NCBI GenBank assembly: GCA_945869965.1 | Contig: CAMBRC010000001.1 | Coordinates: forward strand, 62,001-126,000 | DNA length: 64,000 bases | Direction of reading: 5' to 3' | DNA from: Asaia bogorensis | GTDB taxonomy: Bacteria; Pseudomonadota; Alphaproteobacteria; Acetobacterales; Acetobacteraceae | Shown here: positions 25,591-34,840 of the stretch, piece after piece | Layout: each line of letters opens with the position of its first letter | Numbering within the stretch: the stretch's first letter is position 1 | Program-made: the position numbers and the translations under genes | Notes under the pieces: generated by a model | What the model was told of the DNA's origin: nothing | Database searches by the model: none | The model's input: only the letters and a program-made list of their open reading frames with translations

Positions 25591-26991
25591 CTATCCCTTG
25601 AACGGATCGACCGGCGTGACGATACCCTCGGCCGCCTCGATCACCTCGCCGGCCGCGAGACACAAATCCTCGCGAAACCGCGGCGCCATGATCTGCACCC
25701 CCGGCCGCAGCCTGCCGTGCCGCCCGACCGGCACCGCCAGCGACGGCAGGCCGAGCACCGGGGCGATCAGGCTGACGCGGATTTGATCCAGAACCTGGCG
25801 CTGGCCCTCCAACGTGGTGTCCAGGTCATGCACCGGCGCCAGGCTGCCCATGGTCGGCAGGACGACCAGCGGACGGGTCTGCATGAATTCGAGCCAACGC
25901 CAGATATACAGGTCACGATTGGCAATCGCCCGCAGGAACGCTTCCATCCCCGTCGGCGGCACCAGCTGGTTCCACAACTCCATCGAGGCGATGGCCTTCT
26001 CGTCGCCCAATTCGCGCATCCGCGGCAACAGCGCGGGAAACAGCTCGTTGGCGCCGATGTCGTGCCAGCATTCAATGATGTCGTTGAGGTCGGGTGGCGA
26101 CACCTCCTCGACGTCATAGCCCGCCGCGGCGAGATGCTTGCCCGCCGTACGAACCGCCTCGGCTTGCGCCGGATGCAGTGTGCCGCCGGGGTTTTCGACC
26201 ACCAGGGCGACGCGCTTCGGAACCGGCGCCCCGTGCAGCGGCGTATCGACCCAGCGGGTGTCGCGCGGATCGCCCTTGGCCATCGCCGCCAGGGCGAGCC
26301 GGCAATCGCGCACGCTGCGGGTATGCGGGCCCTGGACCGACATCATCTGGGCGGCGAAGGGCCGTGCCACCTGCTGGCTCGGGTTGAACGCCGGCACCCG
26401 GCCAAGGCTGGGGCGCAGCGCGATGACGCCGTTGTACAAGGCAGGGATGCGGACCGACCCGGCGATGTCGTTGCCATGCGCAATCGCACCGATCCCGGTG
26501 GCCACCGACGCGCCGGCCCCGCCCGAGGACCCGCCGGCCGAGACCGTTGGGTCCAGCGGATTGAGCGTGCGGCCATGCAGCGCGTTATCGGAGAACGCCC
26601 GCATCGAGAACGCTGGCAGGTTGGTGCGGCCGATGAGGATGCCGCCGGCGGCGCGCATGTTGGCCACCACCGGGGCGTCTTCGCGGGCAACCGCGTCCTT
26701 GAAGGCGACGATGCCGTTGGTGGTGGCATAGCCCACCTGGTCGACATTGACCTTCACCGTCATCGGCACGCCATGCAGCGGCGGCAGTTCGTGGCCGCGC
26801 GCCTGCTTGATGTCGGCGGCATCGGCGGCGGCCAGGGCTTCCCCGGCCATCTGCTGGATGACGGCGTTGAGGTACGGGTTCACTTCGTCGAGCCGCGCCA
26901 GGCTGGACTGCACGGCCTCGCGGGCCGAGGCCCGGCCGGTGCGGATCAGCCTGGCCTGGTCGGTGGCATCCAGACGCCAGAGTTCGGTCAT
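25591..26991 (-). CDS. Amidase signature family enzyme
   Basis: The 466-residue amidase has the Ser-cisSer-Lys machinery: Lys80 in PMTVKVN, Ser155/156 in SAGGSSGGAG and the nucleophile Ser179 in NDIAGSVRIPA. The usual GSDxGGS stretch is altered to GNDIAGS but keeps the nucleophile. It hydrolyses some carboxamide. It begins four bases after the binding-protein gene upstream, so peptide- or amide-type uptake and cleavage are probably coupled. Confidence 0.9.
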   Translation of the reverse strand: MTELWRLDATDQARLIRTGRASAREAVQSSLARLDEVNPYLNAVIQQMAGEALAAADAADIKQARGHELPPLHGVPMTVKVNVDQVGYATTNGIVAFKDAVAREDAPVVANMRAAGGILIGRTNLPAFSMRAFSDNALHGRTLNPLDPTVSAGGSSGGAGASVATGIGAIAHGNDIAGSVRIPALYNGVIALRPSLGRVPAFNPSQQVARPFAAQMMSVQGPHTRSVRDCRLALAAMAKGDPRDTRWVDTPLHGAPVPKRVALVVENPGGTLHPAQAEAVRTAGKHLAAAGYDVEEVSPPDLNDIIECWHDIGANELFPALLPRMRELGDEKAIASMELWNQLVPPTGMEAFLRAIANRDLYIWRWLEFMQTRPLVVLPTMGSLAPVHDLDTTLEGQRQVLDQIRVSLIAPVLGLPSLAVPVGRHGRLRPGVQIMAPRFREDLCLAAGEVIEAAEGIVTPVDPFKG

Positions 26992-26994
26992 CGC

Positions 26995-28578
26995 TCAGCC
27001 CTTCTTGACGTTCCAGAACAACGCATAGCCGTCGAGCACGCCGGTGATATTCTTGCGATAGGCCATCGGCGCGAAGAACTGGCCGAATGGCATGTAGGGC
27101 ACGTCCTCGAACGCCTGTTGCTGGATCTCGCGCGCCAGCCGCTTCTGGTCGGCCGCGGTCGGGGCGGCGAGCCATTGGTCGCGCAGCGCCTCGATCTGTG
27201 GGCTGTCGGGCCAGCCGGTGCGGCCGCGCTTGCCGACGGCGCGCAGCGAGGAGTTCACCGCGGGGTCGAGCTGGTCGACGCCCGACCAGTAGCTGTGGAA
27301 GACGCTCCAGCCGCCCTGGTCCGGCGCGTCCTGTTTGCTCAGGCGCTGCACCAGCGAGCCCCAGTCCATGTAGAGCGGATCCACGTTGAAGCCGGCGCGG
27401 GTCAGCATGTCCGCGCCGACCTCGCCGGCGAATTTCAACGAGGGCACGTCGCTGGCGATCAGTACGGCGACCTTCTCGCCCTTGTAGCCGGCCGCGGCGA
27501 TTTCGCGCTTGGTGCGGGCGTAGTCGCGCGGCGAATTCAACCGCTCCATGCCGGCATCGCTGGCCCACGGGCCGGTCGGTGCGAAGAAGCCGATGCCGGC
27601 GTTCCACATCGATTTGTCGGTGCCGGCCACCGCCGTCATGTAATCTTCCTGGCTGAGCGACCACCAGACGGCACGGCGGATCGCCGGGTTGTTGAACGGC
27701 GGCGCCAGGTGGTTGAAGCGCAGAAAGCCGAGATAGCCGCTCTTGTCGTGGCTCTGCACGGTGATGTTGCCGGTGCGGCGCAGCAGCGCCAGCAGGTCGG
27801 TGGACGGCGCCTCCCACCAATCGACCTCGCCGGCCTGCAGGGCGGCCCCGGCGGTGGCGGAGTCCGGGATGACGTGCCACTCGACGCGATCGAGATGAAC
27901 GATCTTCGGGCCGGCGATGAAGCTCGGCGTGCCGCTGGAAACGGGCACATAGTCGGGGTTGCGGGCGAAGACGGTGCGCGAGCCGACCACGCGCTCGCTG
28001 GCGACGAAGCGGAACGGCCCGCTGCCCATCACCTCGGTGATCGGCTTGCCGCGATCGCCGGCGGCCAGGCGCTCCGGCATGATGGCGCAGACCATCGAGC
28101 CCGGCTTGCCGAGGGCGGCGGCGAGCAGCGGGAAGGGCTGTTTGAGGCGGACCTTGATCCGCTTGTCGTCAACTGCGGAAACCTCGTCGGTGCGGTCGGC
28201 GACGGTTTGGCCCATGTTGTCGCGCTGGCCCCAGCGGGTGATGCTGGCCGCCGCATCGCGGGCCAGGACCGGGGTGCCGTCGTGGAACTTCAGCCCGTCG
28301 CGCAGGGTGATGACCCAGGTCTTGCCGTCATCCTCGATCACATGGCCGGCGGCCATTTGCGGCGAGACGTTGAAGCTGGCGTCGGTGCCATAGAGCGTGT
28401 CGTAGGCCATCATGGCGAAGTTGCGGGTGATGTAGGTGGCGCTCCAGGACGGGTCGACCACCGTGAGGTCGGCGTGCGGGATGAATTTCAGCACCCGGCT
28501 GCCTTGGGCGGCAGCGATGCGGGGCGCCGCCAGTGCTGCGGCGGTGCCGGCAAGAAAGCGGCGGCGGGTCGTCGGCAT
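26995..28578 (-). CDS. Peptide-type ABC transporter substrate-binding protein (SBP family 5)
   Basis: The 527-residue periplasmic binding protein of the DppA/OppA family starts with a Tat-type leader (TTRRRFLAGTAAALAAPRIA, residues 3-22). It continues with the family pattern DPSWSATYITRNFAMMAYDTLYGTD and GKTWVITLRDGLKFHDGTPV. CAGGAGGTCC precedes ATG 28578. No permease or ATPase gene lies nearby, so it must use components encoded elsewhere. It heads the unit binding protein - amidase - serine hydrolase - acyl-CoA dehydrogenase. Confidence 0.9.
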   Translation of the reverse strand: MPTTRRRFLAGTAAALAAPRIAAAQGSRVLKFIPHADLTVVDPSWSATYITRNFAMMAYDTLYGTDASFNVSPQMAAGHVIEDDGKTWVITLRDGLKFHDGTPVLARDAAASITRWGQRDNMGQTVADRTDEVSAVDDKRIKVRLKQPFPLLAAALGKPGSMVCAIMPERLAAGDRGKPITEVMGSGPFRFVASERVVGSRTVFARNPDYVPVSSGTPSFIAGPKIVHLDRVEWHVIPDSATAGAALQAGEVDWWEAPSTDLLALLRRTGNITVQSHDKSGYLGFLRFNHLAPPFNNPAIRRAVWWSLSQEDYMTAVAGTDKSMWNAGIGFFAPTGPWASDAGMERLNSPRDYARTKREIAAAGYKGEKVAVLIASDVPSLKFAGEVGADMLTRAGFNVDPLYMDWGSLVQRLSKQDAPDQGGWSVFHSYWSGVDQLDPAVNSSLRAVGKRGRTGWPDSPQIEALRDQWLAAPTAADQKRLAREIQQQAFEDVPYMPFGQFFAPMAYRKNITGVLDGYALFWNVKKG

Positions 28579-28660
28579 CGGGACCTCCTGAACACGGTAT
28601 GGCGAGACTAGAGCGATGGCGCGGCCAGACCAACCATCAAGGTGAAAGATCAAGATAAGG

Positions 28661-28756
28661 CTGGGCTCTGCCCAGACCCGCCAGGGGCCAAGCCCCTGGA
28701 CCTTAAAACATGAGGGTCTGGGGGCTCGGCCCCCAGCGGGTCTGGGCAGAGCCCAG
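28661..28756. repeat. CCAGGGGC-type palindromes nested in a 96-base inverted repeat, copy 3
   Basis: Four small hairpins occur in order: CTGGGCTCTGCCCAG, CCAGGGGCCAAGCCCCTGG, CTGGGGGCTCGGCCCCCAG and CTGGGCAGAGCCCAG. The outer arms of about 30 bases are also reverse complements of each other, so the whole element can fold as one large hairpin. It separates the binding-protein gene from the M81 gene; both read leftwards. Confidence 0.85.
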
Positions 28757-28767
28757 CCGTAAGCTTG

Positions 28768-30282
28768 TCACGGATCGAGCGGCCAGATCGGTCGACGGAG
28801 GTTGCGAAACGGCAGGCGGCTGTAATCGTAGGTGGTCAGGCCGCCGGCGTCGCAGGAGACGACCTGGGCCGCCACCGGCTCGAAGGCGGCGCGGAAGCCG
28901 TGCATGCATTTGAGCGCGACCACGGATCTGCTTGCGGGATCGATACCGAAGATCTTGAACTGCTGCTGGTCGAGGATGTTCTTGTTCTCGGTCGAGACGA
29001 TGATGTCGATGGCGCCGATCCGCAGCAGGGCGCTGGCGCCGAAGCTGCCGATGGTGCCGGGCGCGTAGGGGCCGTCATGGACATAGGCGCCGTCGGACAG
29101 GCCGACGACCTCTGCTTCGGCGTTGATCGGCGCATCGGAAAACATCGGGTCGATCCAGCCGCCGAGTTGGACCGCGATGCGGGCACCCAGGCCGGCGGCG
29201 ATGGCCTGGGCGGCGGTGGTGGGGTCCCAGATCGCGCCGAACGCGGCATCGGGCAGATTGGCGGCGATCATGGCGCGCAGCAGGACCGTGGCATCGCCAT
29301 AGGCACCGCCGCCGGGGGCGTCGGTGTAGTCGGCGACGATGACCGGGGCGCCCGGCCGGCCCTGATGCATGGCGGCGATGGCTTGCTCGACGGTGGCCAG
29401 GCGCACGGTTTCCTCGGCGCGGCGGCGGAAGCCCTCGGCCATCATTGTGTCGGCGATGGCTTGCAGGCGGGCGGGGGCGGCATCGCCGGAGACCGTGACG
29501 CTGGGACCGGCCTGGGGCACGTCGGCGTGGCTGAAGCCGCCGTTGAGGCTGACCGACCAGATGCCGGGTTCCTCGCGTTCCAGGCGGCGGGCCTCGGTCA
29601 GGGCATCGATCATCGGGCCGTGGCCGGTATGGGTGCGGCCGCGGTCGAATGCGACCAAAGTGGCTGCGCGGGCGACGACGGTACGCGGGCGGGCGGCTGT
29701 GGTCATGGCGCGGTGGAGGAGTTCGGCGGCGATGATGGCGGTGGGGACGTGGTCGGTGTGCGGGTTGGTGCGGTAGGAGACGATAATGTCGGCCGCGCGG
29801 GCGGTGCGGTCGCTGACATTGGCGTGCAGGTCGAAGGTCACGGCGATCGGGATGTCCGGGCCGACGAGGTCGCGGACCATGGCCAGGATGGTGCCGTCGG
29901 CGTCGTCGTCGCCTTCGGCGGCCATGGCCCCGTGCAGGGCGAGCAGGACGCCGTCGAGCGGCAGGGCGGCGCGGATTCCGTCGGCGAGGACAGTGAGGAA
30001 GTCGACCATCGCTTCGGCCGAAACCCGTCCGCCGGAGGTGGCCGAGGCGGAAATCGGCGTGCTGGTCCACCAGCCCAGGCGCTCGGCGACGGCGAGGAAG
30101 CCGGCCATTTCCAGGCCAGTGCCGCGGAAGGCCGGCGGGATGGCGTCGCCGCGGTGGTAGCCCTGGCGGCGGAACAGCGCAAGCGTGGTCGGGAAGCGGT
30201 TGAAGGTGTGCGATTCGTGCTTGATCGCGGCGAGCAGGACGCGGCGGGTCGGGGAGCCGTATGGCAAGCATTCCTCCATCAT
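28768..30282 (-). CDS. M81 family (MlrC-like) metallopeptidase
   Basis: The 504-residue protein matches the MlrC/M81 family, named for the last enzyme of microcystin breakdown. It shows KHESHTFNRFPT (residues 21-32) near the N-terminus, GVLLALHGAM, VTFDLHANVS with metal ligands, and the C-terminal VSTENKNILDQQQFKIFGIDP. Most members act on unknown small amide or peptide substrates. ATG 30282 is the first start, but a GGAGG lies inside the frame just before TTG 30267, which may be the true start five codons later. Context with an amidase and a peptide-binding protein suits amide catabolism. Confidence 0.85.
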   Translation of the reverse strand: MMEECLPYGSPTRRVLLAAIKHESHTFNRFPTTLALFRRQGYHRGDAIPPAFRGTGLEMAGFLAVAERLGWWTSTPISASATSGGRVSAEAMVDFLTVLADGIRAALPLDGVLLALHGAMAAEGDDDADGTILAMVRDLVGPDIPIAVTFDLHANVSDRTARAADIIVSYRTNPHTDHVPTAIIAAELLHRAMTTAARPRTVVARAATLVAFDRGRTHTGHGPMIDALTEARRLEREEPGIWSVSLNGGFSHADVPQAGPSVTVSGDAAPARLQAIADTMMAEGFRRRAEETVRLATVEQAIAAMHQGRPGAPVIVADYTDAPGGGAYGDATVLLRAMIAANLPDAAFGAIWDPTTAAQAIAAGLGARIAVQLGGWIDPMFSDAPINAEAEVVGLSDGAYVHDGPYAPGTIGSFGASALLRIGAIDIIVSTENKNILDQQQFKIFGIDPASRSVVALKCMHGFRAAFEPVAAQVVSCDAGGLTTYDYSRLPFRNLRRPIWPLDP

Positions 30283-30397
30283 GTGGCAGCTATGGCAGCC
30301 TCCGTCCCGCCCGATGCCTGGTCAACCCGGGCGATGGCAAAACGGCGCCGGATGTGCTGTCTAGCGGCGCGCGTGCCGGACATATGGAGTGAAAGCA

Positions 30398-31711
30398 TTG
30401 AAGATCGCGATGATCGGCGGGGGCTATGTTGGCCTGGTTTCGGGCGCCTGCTTTGCCGCGTTTGGCACCGAGGTTGCCGTCGTCGAAGCCGATCCGCTGC
30501 GGTTGCAGGCGCTGCGCGAGGGGCGCATTCCGATTTATGAGCCCGGGCTGACCGAGTTGGTGGCCGAGGGCGTGGCCAAGGGGCATCTGTCGTTTGGCGA
30601 CGATCTCAAGAGCGCTGTGCGCGGGGCGGACGCGGTGTTCATCGCCGTTGGCACGCCGACGCGGCGCGGCGACGGGCATGCCGACCTGACCTATGTCTAT
30701 GCCGCCGCCGAGCAGGTGGCGCGGGCGTTGGATTCCTATGCCGTGGTGGTGACGAAGTCGACGGTGCCGGTGGGGACCGGGCGGCGAATTGCGGCGATCA
30801 TCAAGGACGTGGCCCCAGGGTTGGAGGTCGATGTCGCATCGAATCCGGAATTCCTGCGCGAGGGTAGCGCCATCCCCGATTTCATGGACCCCGACCGGGT
30901 GGTGGTCGGCTGCGGCCCGGAGCGGGCGCGCGAGGTCTTGGGGCGGCTGTATGCGCCGCTGATCACCCGGCCGGGGCAGATGATCTATACCGGGGTCGAG
31001 ACCGCCGAGCTGATCAAGTATGCCGCCAATTCGTTCCTGGCGATGAAGGTGACGTTCATCAATGAGATGGCGGATTTGTGCGAGAAGCTGGGGGCCAATG
31101 TGAAGGAGGTCTCGCACGCGATCGGGTTGGATGCGCGCATCGGGTCGCGCTTCCTGCAGCCGGGGCCAGGGTTTGGCGGGAGTTGTTTTCCCAAGGACAC
31201 GCTGGCGCTGGTGCGGATCGCGCAGGAGGCCGGCGCACCGTCGCGGTTGATCGAGGCGGTGGTGGCGGTGAACGATGCGCGCAAGGCGGGGATGTCCGCG
31301 CGGGTGATCGGCGCCTGTGGCGGGTCTGTACGCGGCAAGGTGATCGCGGTGCTGGGGCTGACGTTCAAGCCGGATACCGATGACATGCGCGATTCGCCTT
31401 CGGTGCCGATCGTGGCGCGGCTGGTGGAGGATGGGGCGCTTGTGCGCGTCTATGATCCGCAGGGGATGGAGCCGGCGCGGCCGATGTTGCCGGCGGGGGT
31501 TGTCTATTGCGGCTCGGCGGAGGAGGCGCTGGATGGCGCGGATGCGCTGGTGCTGGTGACCGAGTGGGAGGCGTTCCGCGCGCTGACGCCGGCGGTGATC
31601 CGGGCGCGGATGGCGGGAGATGTGGTGATCGATCTGCGCAATGTCTTCGACCCCCCCGCGATGGTGGCCGCGGGGCTGGATTATCACGGGATCGGCACGA
31701 CGCAACGCTGA
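30398..31711 (+). CDS. ugd: UDP-glucose 6-dehydrogenase
   Basis: The 437-residue enzyme oxidises UDP-glucose to UDP-glucuronate with two NAD+, supplying surface polysaccharide synthesis. It shows an N-terminal MKIAMIGGGYVGLVSG, the KSTVPVGTG strand and the catalytic Cys in FGGSCFPKD. The conserved LTFKPDTDDMRDSPS is in the C-terminal NAD domain. I prefer TTG 30398 because GGAG sits seven to eight bases upstream and the resulting MKIAMIG start is family-typical; GTG 30389 is the alternative. A GDP-mannose dehydrogenase is less likely given the overall pattern. Confidence 0.88.
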   Translation: MKIAMIGGGYVGLVSGACFAAFGTEVAVVEADPLRLQALREGRIPIYEPGLTELVAEGVAKGHLSFGDDLKSAVRGADAVFIAVGTPTRRGDGHADLTYVYAAAEQVARALDSYAVVVTKSTVPVGTGRRIAAIIKDVAPGLEVDVASNPEFLREGSAIPDFMDPDRVVVGCGPERAREVLGRLYAPLITRPGQMIYTGVETAELIKYAANSFLAMKVTFINEMADLCEKLGANVKEVSHAIGLDARIGSRFLQPGPGFGGSCFPKDTLALVRIAQEAGAPSRLIEAVVAVNDARKAGMSARVIGACGGSVRGKVIAVLGLTFKPDTDDMRDSPSVPIVARLVEDGALVRVYDPQGMEPARPMLPAGVVYCGSAEEALDGADALVLVTEWEAFRALTPAVIRARMAGDVVIDLRNVFDPPAMVAAGLDYHGIGTTQR

Positions 31712-31760
31712 GCGGCGCTTGTGGTGAAAGCTTGCGGTGGGCGATGGTTTGGAATACAAA

Positions 31761-31775
31761 TGCGACTTACTCGCA
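31761..31775 (+). promoter_or_regulatory. Fur-like operator palindrome
   Basis: The palindrome TGCGACTTACTCGCA is a perfect 5+5 inverted repeat with a five-base spacer. It is flanked by AAA on the left and ATTGCAT on the right, which extends similarity to GC-adapted Fur boxes. It ends 24 bases before the ATG of a ferric-type binding protein, a good position for repression. Assignment to Fur is inferred from the motif and the gene controlled. Confidence 0.5.
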
Positions 31776-31799
31776 ATTGCATCAGGCACCGGATCCGAC

Positions 31800-32828
31800 A
31801 TGACCCTGCTCCGCCGCTCCTTGATCGCCTGCGCCGCCTTTGCGGCGGTGCCGCTATCCGCCGCGCGCGCGGCCGAGGAGGTCAACCTCTACACCACGCG
31901 CGAGGCCGGGCTGATGCAGCCGCTGTTGGCCAGTTTCACCGCCAAGACCGGGATCAAGGTGAACACGGTGTTCATGAGCGCCGGGCTGGCCGAGCGGGTG
32001 GCCGCCGAGGGGGCGCGCTCGCCGGCGGATGTGCTGATGACGGTGGATGTCGGCGGGCTGGTCGACCTGGACCGCAAGGGGCTGACGCAGCGCCTGGTTT
32101 CGGCGGCGGTCGATGCGGCGGTGCCGGCCGGGTTGCGCGATCCCGAGGGCAACTGGGTGCCGTTGTCGCTGCGCGCGCGGGTGATCCTGGTTTCCAAGGA
32201 GCGGGTCGGTGATACCAGCCTGACCTATGAGCAGCTTGCCGAGCCGCGCTTCAAGGGCCGCGTCTGCCTGCGCAGCGGCAACCATCCGTACAATACCGCG
32301 CTGTTCAGCGCGATGCTGGCCAAGCATGGGGCGGCACGGACCGAGGCCTATTTGACGGCACTGAAGCTGAATTTGGCGCGCAAGCCGGCTGGTGGCGATC
32401 GTGAGGTGGCGCGCGATATCATGGCGGGGATCTGCGATGTCGGGCTGTCGAACAGCTACTATGTCGGGCTGATGCTGTCCGGCGCCGGGGGGGCGGAGCA
32501 GAAGCGCTGGGGCGAGGCGGTGCGGGTGATCCTGCCGAGTTTCAGCGACGGGGTTGGCACGCATGTTAACGTCTCCGGCGCGGCACTGGCGCGTCATGCG
32601 CCGCATGCGGCCAATGGCGCGAAGCTGATCGAATTCCTGCTTTCGCCCGAGGCGCAGAAGGTCTATGCCGAAGCCAACTTCGAATTCCCGCTGTTGCCGA
32701 ACGTTCCGCTGCATCCCGCCATCGCCCATCTCGGCGCGTTGCGCGTCGACAATGTCCGGTTTTCGGATGTCGCCGCGGGCCGGGCGGCGGCGAGCATGAT
32801 GGTCGACAGGGTGGGCTTCGACCAGTAG
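31800..32828 (+). CDS. Ferric iron ABC transporter substrate-binding protein
   Basis: The 342-residue periplasmic protein starts with a Sec-type leader (LLRRSLIACAAFAAVPLSAA, residues 3-22, cut near ARA). It continues VNLYTTREAGLMQPLLASF, typical of FbpA/FutA. NSYY in the middle (GLSNSYYVGLML) supplies the Tyr-Tyr pair that binds Fe(III) in FbpA. The C-terminal LSPEAQKVYAEANFEFPLLP is also characteristic. A Fur-like palindrome precedes it, and the permease gene follows after 20 bases. Confidence 0.9.
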   Translation: MTLLRRSLIACAAFAAVPLSAARAAEEVNLYTTREAGLMQPLLASFTAKTGIKVNTVFMSAGLAERVAAEGARSPADVLMTVDVGGLVDLDRKGLTQRLVSAAVDAAVPAGLRDPEGNWVPLSLRARVILVSKERVGDTSLTYEQLAEPRFKGRVCLRSGNHPYNTALFSAMLAKHGAARTEAYLTALKLNLARKPAGGDREVARDIMAGICDVGLSNSYYVGLMLSGAGGAEQKRWGEAVRVILPSFSDGVGTHVNVSGAALARHAPHAANGAKLIEFLLSPEAQKVYAEANFEFPLLPNVPLHPAIAHLGALRVDNVRFSDVAAGRAAASMMVDRVGFDQ

Positions 32829-32848
32829 GCGACACCTCGCGGACACTG

Positions 32849-34507
32849 ATGGAGCATCACGCCAAGCATCGCGGCCTGTTCGCCGCCGCCGCCGTGCCGG
32901 CCTTGCTGGTGCTGGCGCCGGTGTTGGGGCTGGTGGTATTGGCGCTGCGCGGCGACGGCGCGCTTTGGCCGCATATTGCCGCCTATGTGTTGCCGGATGC
33001 GTTGCGGCAGACCGCGATGCTGTTGGCCGGTACCGCCGTGGTGGCGGCGATCGCCGGGGTTGGAACCGCCTGGCTGGTGACCGGGTTCAGCTTTCCCGGG
33101 CGGGGGTGGCTGGAATGGGCGTTGCTGCTGCCGCTGGCGGTGCCGACCTATATCGTCGCCTACTCCTATATGGACGTGCTGCACCCGATCGGGCCGGTGC
33201 AGACGGCGTTGCGGGCCATTGCAGGGATCGCCGAGGTCCGCGGGCTGGTGCTGCCGGATATCCGCTCGATGGGGGGAACGATCCTGGTGATGGGGTTCGC
33301 GCTGTATCCCTATGTCTATTTGAGCACCCGGGCGGCGCTGTTGATGCAATCGGCGGAGGCAATCGAGGCGGCGCGCGGCCTGGGGGCGTCCGGCAGCGTG
33401 CTGCTGCGCCGGGTGACCTTGCCGATCGCGGCGCCGGCGATCGGGGTTGGGCTGGGGCTGGTGATGATGGAGGTGCTGGCTGATATCGGGGCCAGCGAGT
33501 TTCTCGGCGTGCGCACGCTGACGGTGGCGGTCTATGTCACCTGGACCACGCGCGGGTGGGTCGAAGGGGCGGCGCAGATTGCGCTGGCGATGCTGGCGTT
33601 GACGTTCGCGTTGCTGGCGTTTGAGCGGATGCAGTCGCGGCGGCGGGACAAGAGCGGCGGCGGCGGGGAGCGGATGCCGCTGCGGGTTGCGCTGTCGGGC
33701 GGTATGGCGGGCTTGGCGGCGCTGGGGTGCGCGGTACCGCTGCTGCTCGGGTTTGTGGTGCCGATCACCCATCTGGCGGTGAATGCGGCGATCCGGGTGG
33801 CGGAGTTCGGGCTGCCGCGGCAGTTGGCGGGCTGGATCTGGAACAGCACCCTGTTCGCGGCATTGGCCACCATTGTCACCGTGGCGGCGGGTTTCCTGAT
33901 CGCGTTCTGCCATCGCCATCTCGGCGGGAAGGCGACGCTGGTGCTGATGCGGGTGTCGGCGCTGGGCTATGCGCTGCCTGGGACGGTGCTGGCGGTGGGG
34001 TTGCTGGGGCCGATGGCGTGGTTCGACGATGCGGTTGCGGCAGTCGCGGGCGTCGTGCTGCCGTCGCTGTCGGGGTCGGCGGCAGCGCTGGTGCTGGCCT
34101 ATGCGGTGCGGTTCCTGGCGATTCCGGTGAACACGCTGGAATCGGCCTATGGGCGCATTCCGGCCACGATCGACGATGCCGCGCGCGGGCTGGGGGCGGG
34201 AGACCGGGCGCTGGCGCTGCGGGTGCATCTGCCGCTGTTGACCCCGGCGGCGGCGGCGGCGGCGCTGTTGGTGCTGATTGAGTGCATGAAGGAGTTGCCG
34301 GCCACGTTGCTGTTGCGGCCGTTGAATGTGGAGACGCTGGCGACCTCGATCTATGCCGAGGCGTCGCGGGGCACGTATGAGGACGGCGCGGTGGCGGCGC
34401 TGGCGATCGTCCTGGTGGGGCTGGTGCCGGTCATCGTGCTGGTGCGCAGCGGCCAGGCGCGGGCGCGGCGCCGGGCCGGCGCCAGCCCGGTGCTGGCGCC
34501 AGGCTGA
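32849..34507 (+). CDS. Ferric iron ABC transporter permease
   Basis: The 552-residue FbpB-like inner-membrane protein has about twelve membrane segments. Two EAA loops are visible: EAARGLGASGSVLLRRVTLP in the first half and DDAARGLGAGDRALALRVHLP in the second. It forms an importer with the upstream ferric-binding protein. No ATPase gene follows; the next gene is on the other strand. The system must borrow an ATPase, perhaps the one at 10473. Confidence 0.9.
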   Translation: MEHHAKHRGLFAAAAVPALLVLAPVLGLVVLALRGDGALWPHIAAYVLPDALRQTAMLLAGTAVVAAIAGVGTAWLVTGFSFPGRGWLEWALLLPLAVPTYIVAYSYMDVLHPIGPVQTALRAIAGIAEVRGLVLPDIRSMGGTILVMGFALYPYVYLSTRAALLMQSAEAIEAARGLGASGSVLLRRVTLPIAAPAIGVGLGLVMMEVLADIGASEFLGVRTLTVAVYVTWTTRGWVEGAAQIALAMLALTFALLAFERMQSRRRDKSGGGGERMPLRVALSGGMAGLAALGCAVPLLLGFVVPITHLAVNAAIRVAEFGLPRQLAGWIWNSTLFAALATIVTVAAGFLIAFCHRHLGGKATLVLMRVSALGYALPGTVLAVGLLGPMAWFDDAVAAVAGVVLPSLSGSAAALVLAYAVRFLAIPVNTLESAYGRIPATIDDAARGLGAGDRALALRVHLPLLTPAAAAAALLVLIECMKELPATLLLRPLNVETLATSIYAEASRGTYEDGAVAALAIVLVGLVPVIVLVRSGQARARRRAGASPVLAPG

Positions 34508-34510
34508 ACG

Positions 34511-34801
34511 CTACATGCCGAGCGCGCGGCGGTAGACGTCGAGCAGGGTCTCCTGTTCCTCGATCTCGGCCGGCTCCTGTTTGCGCAGGCGGATCAGCTG
34601 GCGGATCACCTTGACGTCGAAGCCGGCGGATTTCGCCTCGGCGAAGATGTCCTTGATGTCGCTGGACAGGGCCTTGCGCTCTTCCTCCAGGCGCTCGATG
34701 CGCTCGATCAGGCTGCGCAGGCGCTCGGCGGAGATGTTGCCGTACTGGGCGGCGTCCTCGCCTTCGCCCTCGGTCTTGGTCGCGAATGCTGGTTTGGCCA
34801 T
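34511..34801 (-). CDS. gapR: GapR family nucleoid protein (DUF2312)
   Basis: This 96-residue protein contains AERLRSLIERIERLEEERKAL and DIKDIFAEAKSAGFDVKVIRQLIRLRKQ, the DUF2312 signature. In Caulobacter GapR forms clamps on overtwisted AT-rich DNA ahead of replication and transcription and helps topoisomerases. The length and C-terminal LLDVYRRALGM fit full-length GapR. Its 3' end is four bases from the permease stop (convergent). Confidence 0.93.
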   Translation of the reverse strand: MAKPAFATKTEGEGEDAAQYGNISAERLRSLIERIERLEEERKALSSDIKDIFAEAKSAGFDVKVIRQLIRLRKQEPAEIEEQETLLDVYRRALGM

Positions 34802-34840
34802 GTGGGAACTCCGTCAGGTCGTGGGGCGCGAGAGCAGGTA

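Noticed and set aside
24103-28611. An open frame of about 1500 codons on the plus strand
   Set aside because: It lies opposite four well-recognised minus-strand genes; its Arg/His/Gly-rich translation has no domain pattern. It is a by-product of the extreme third-position GC of those genes.
32663-34228. A 521-codon open frame on the minus strand opposite the ferric permease
   Set aside because: The translation is low-complexity Arg/Gln/His-rich and the plus strand encodes a clear EAA-loop permease.
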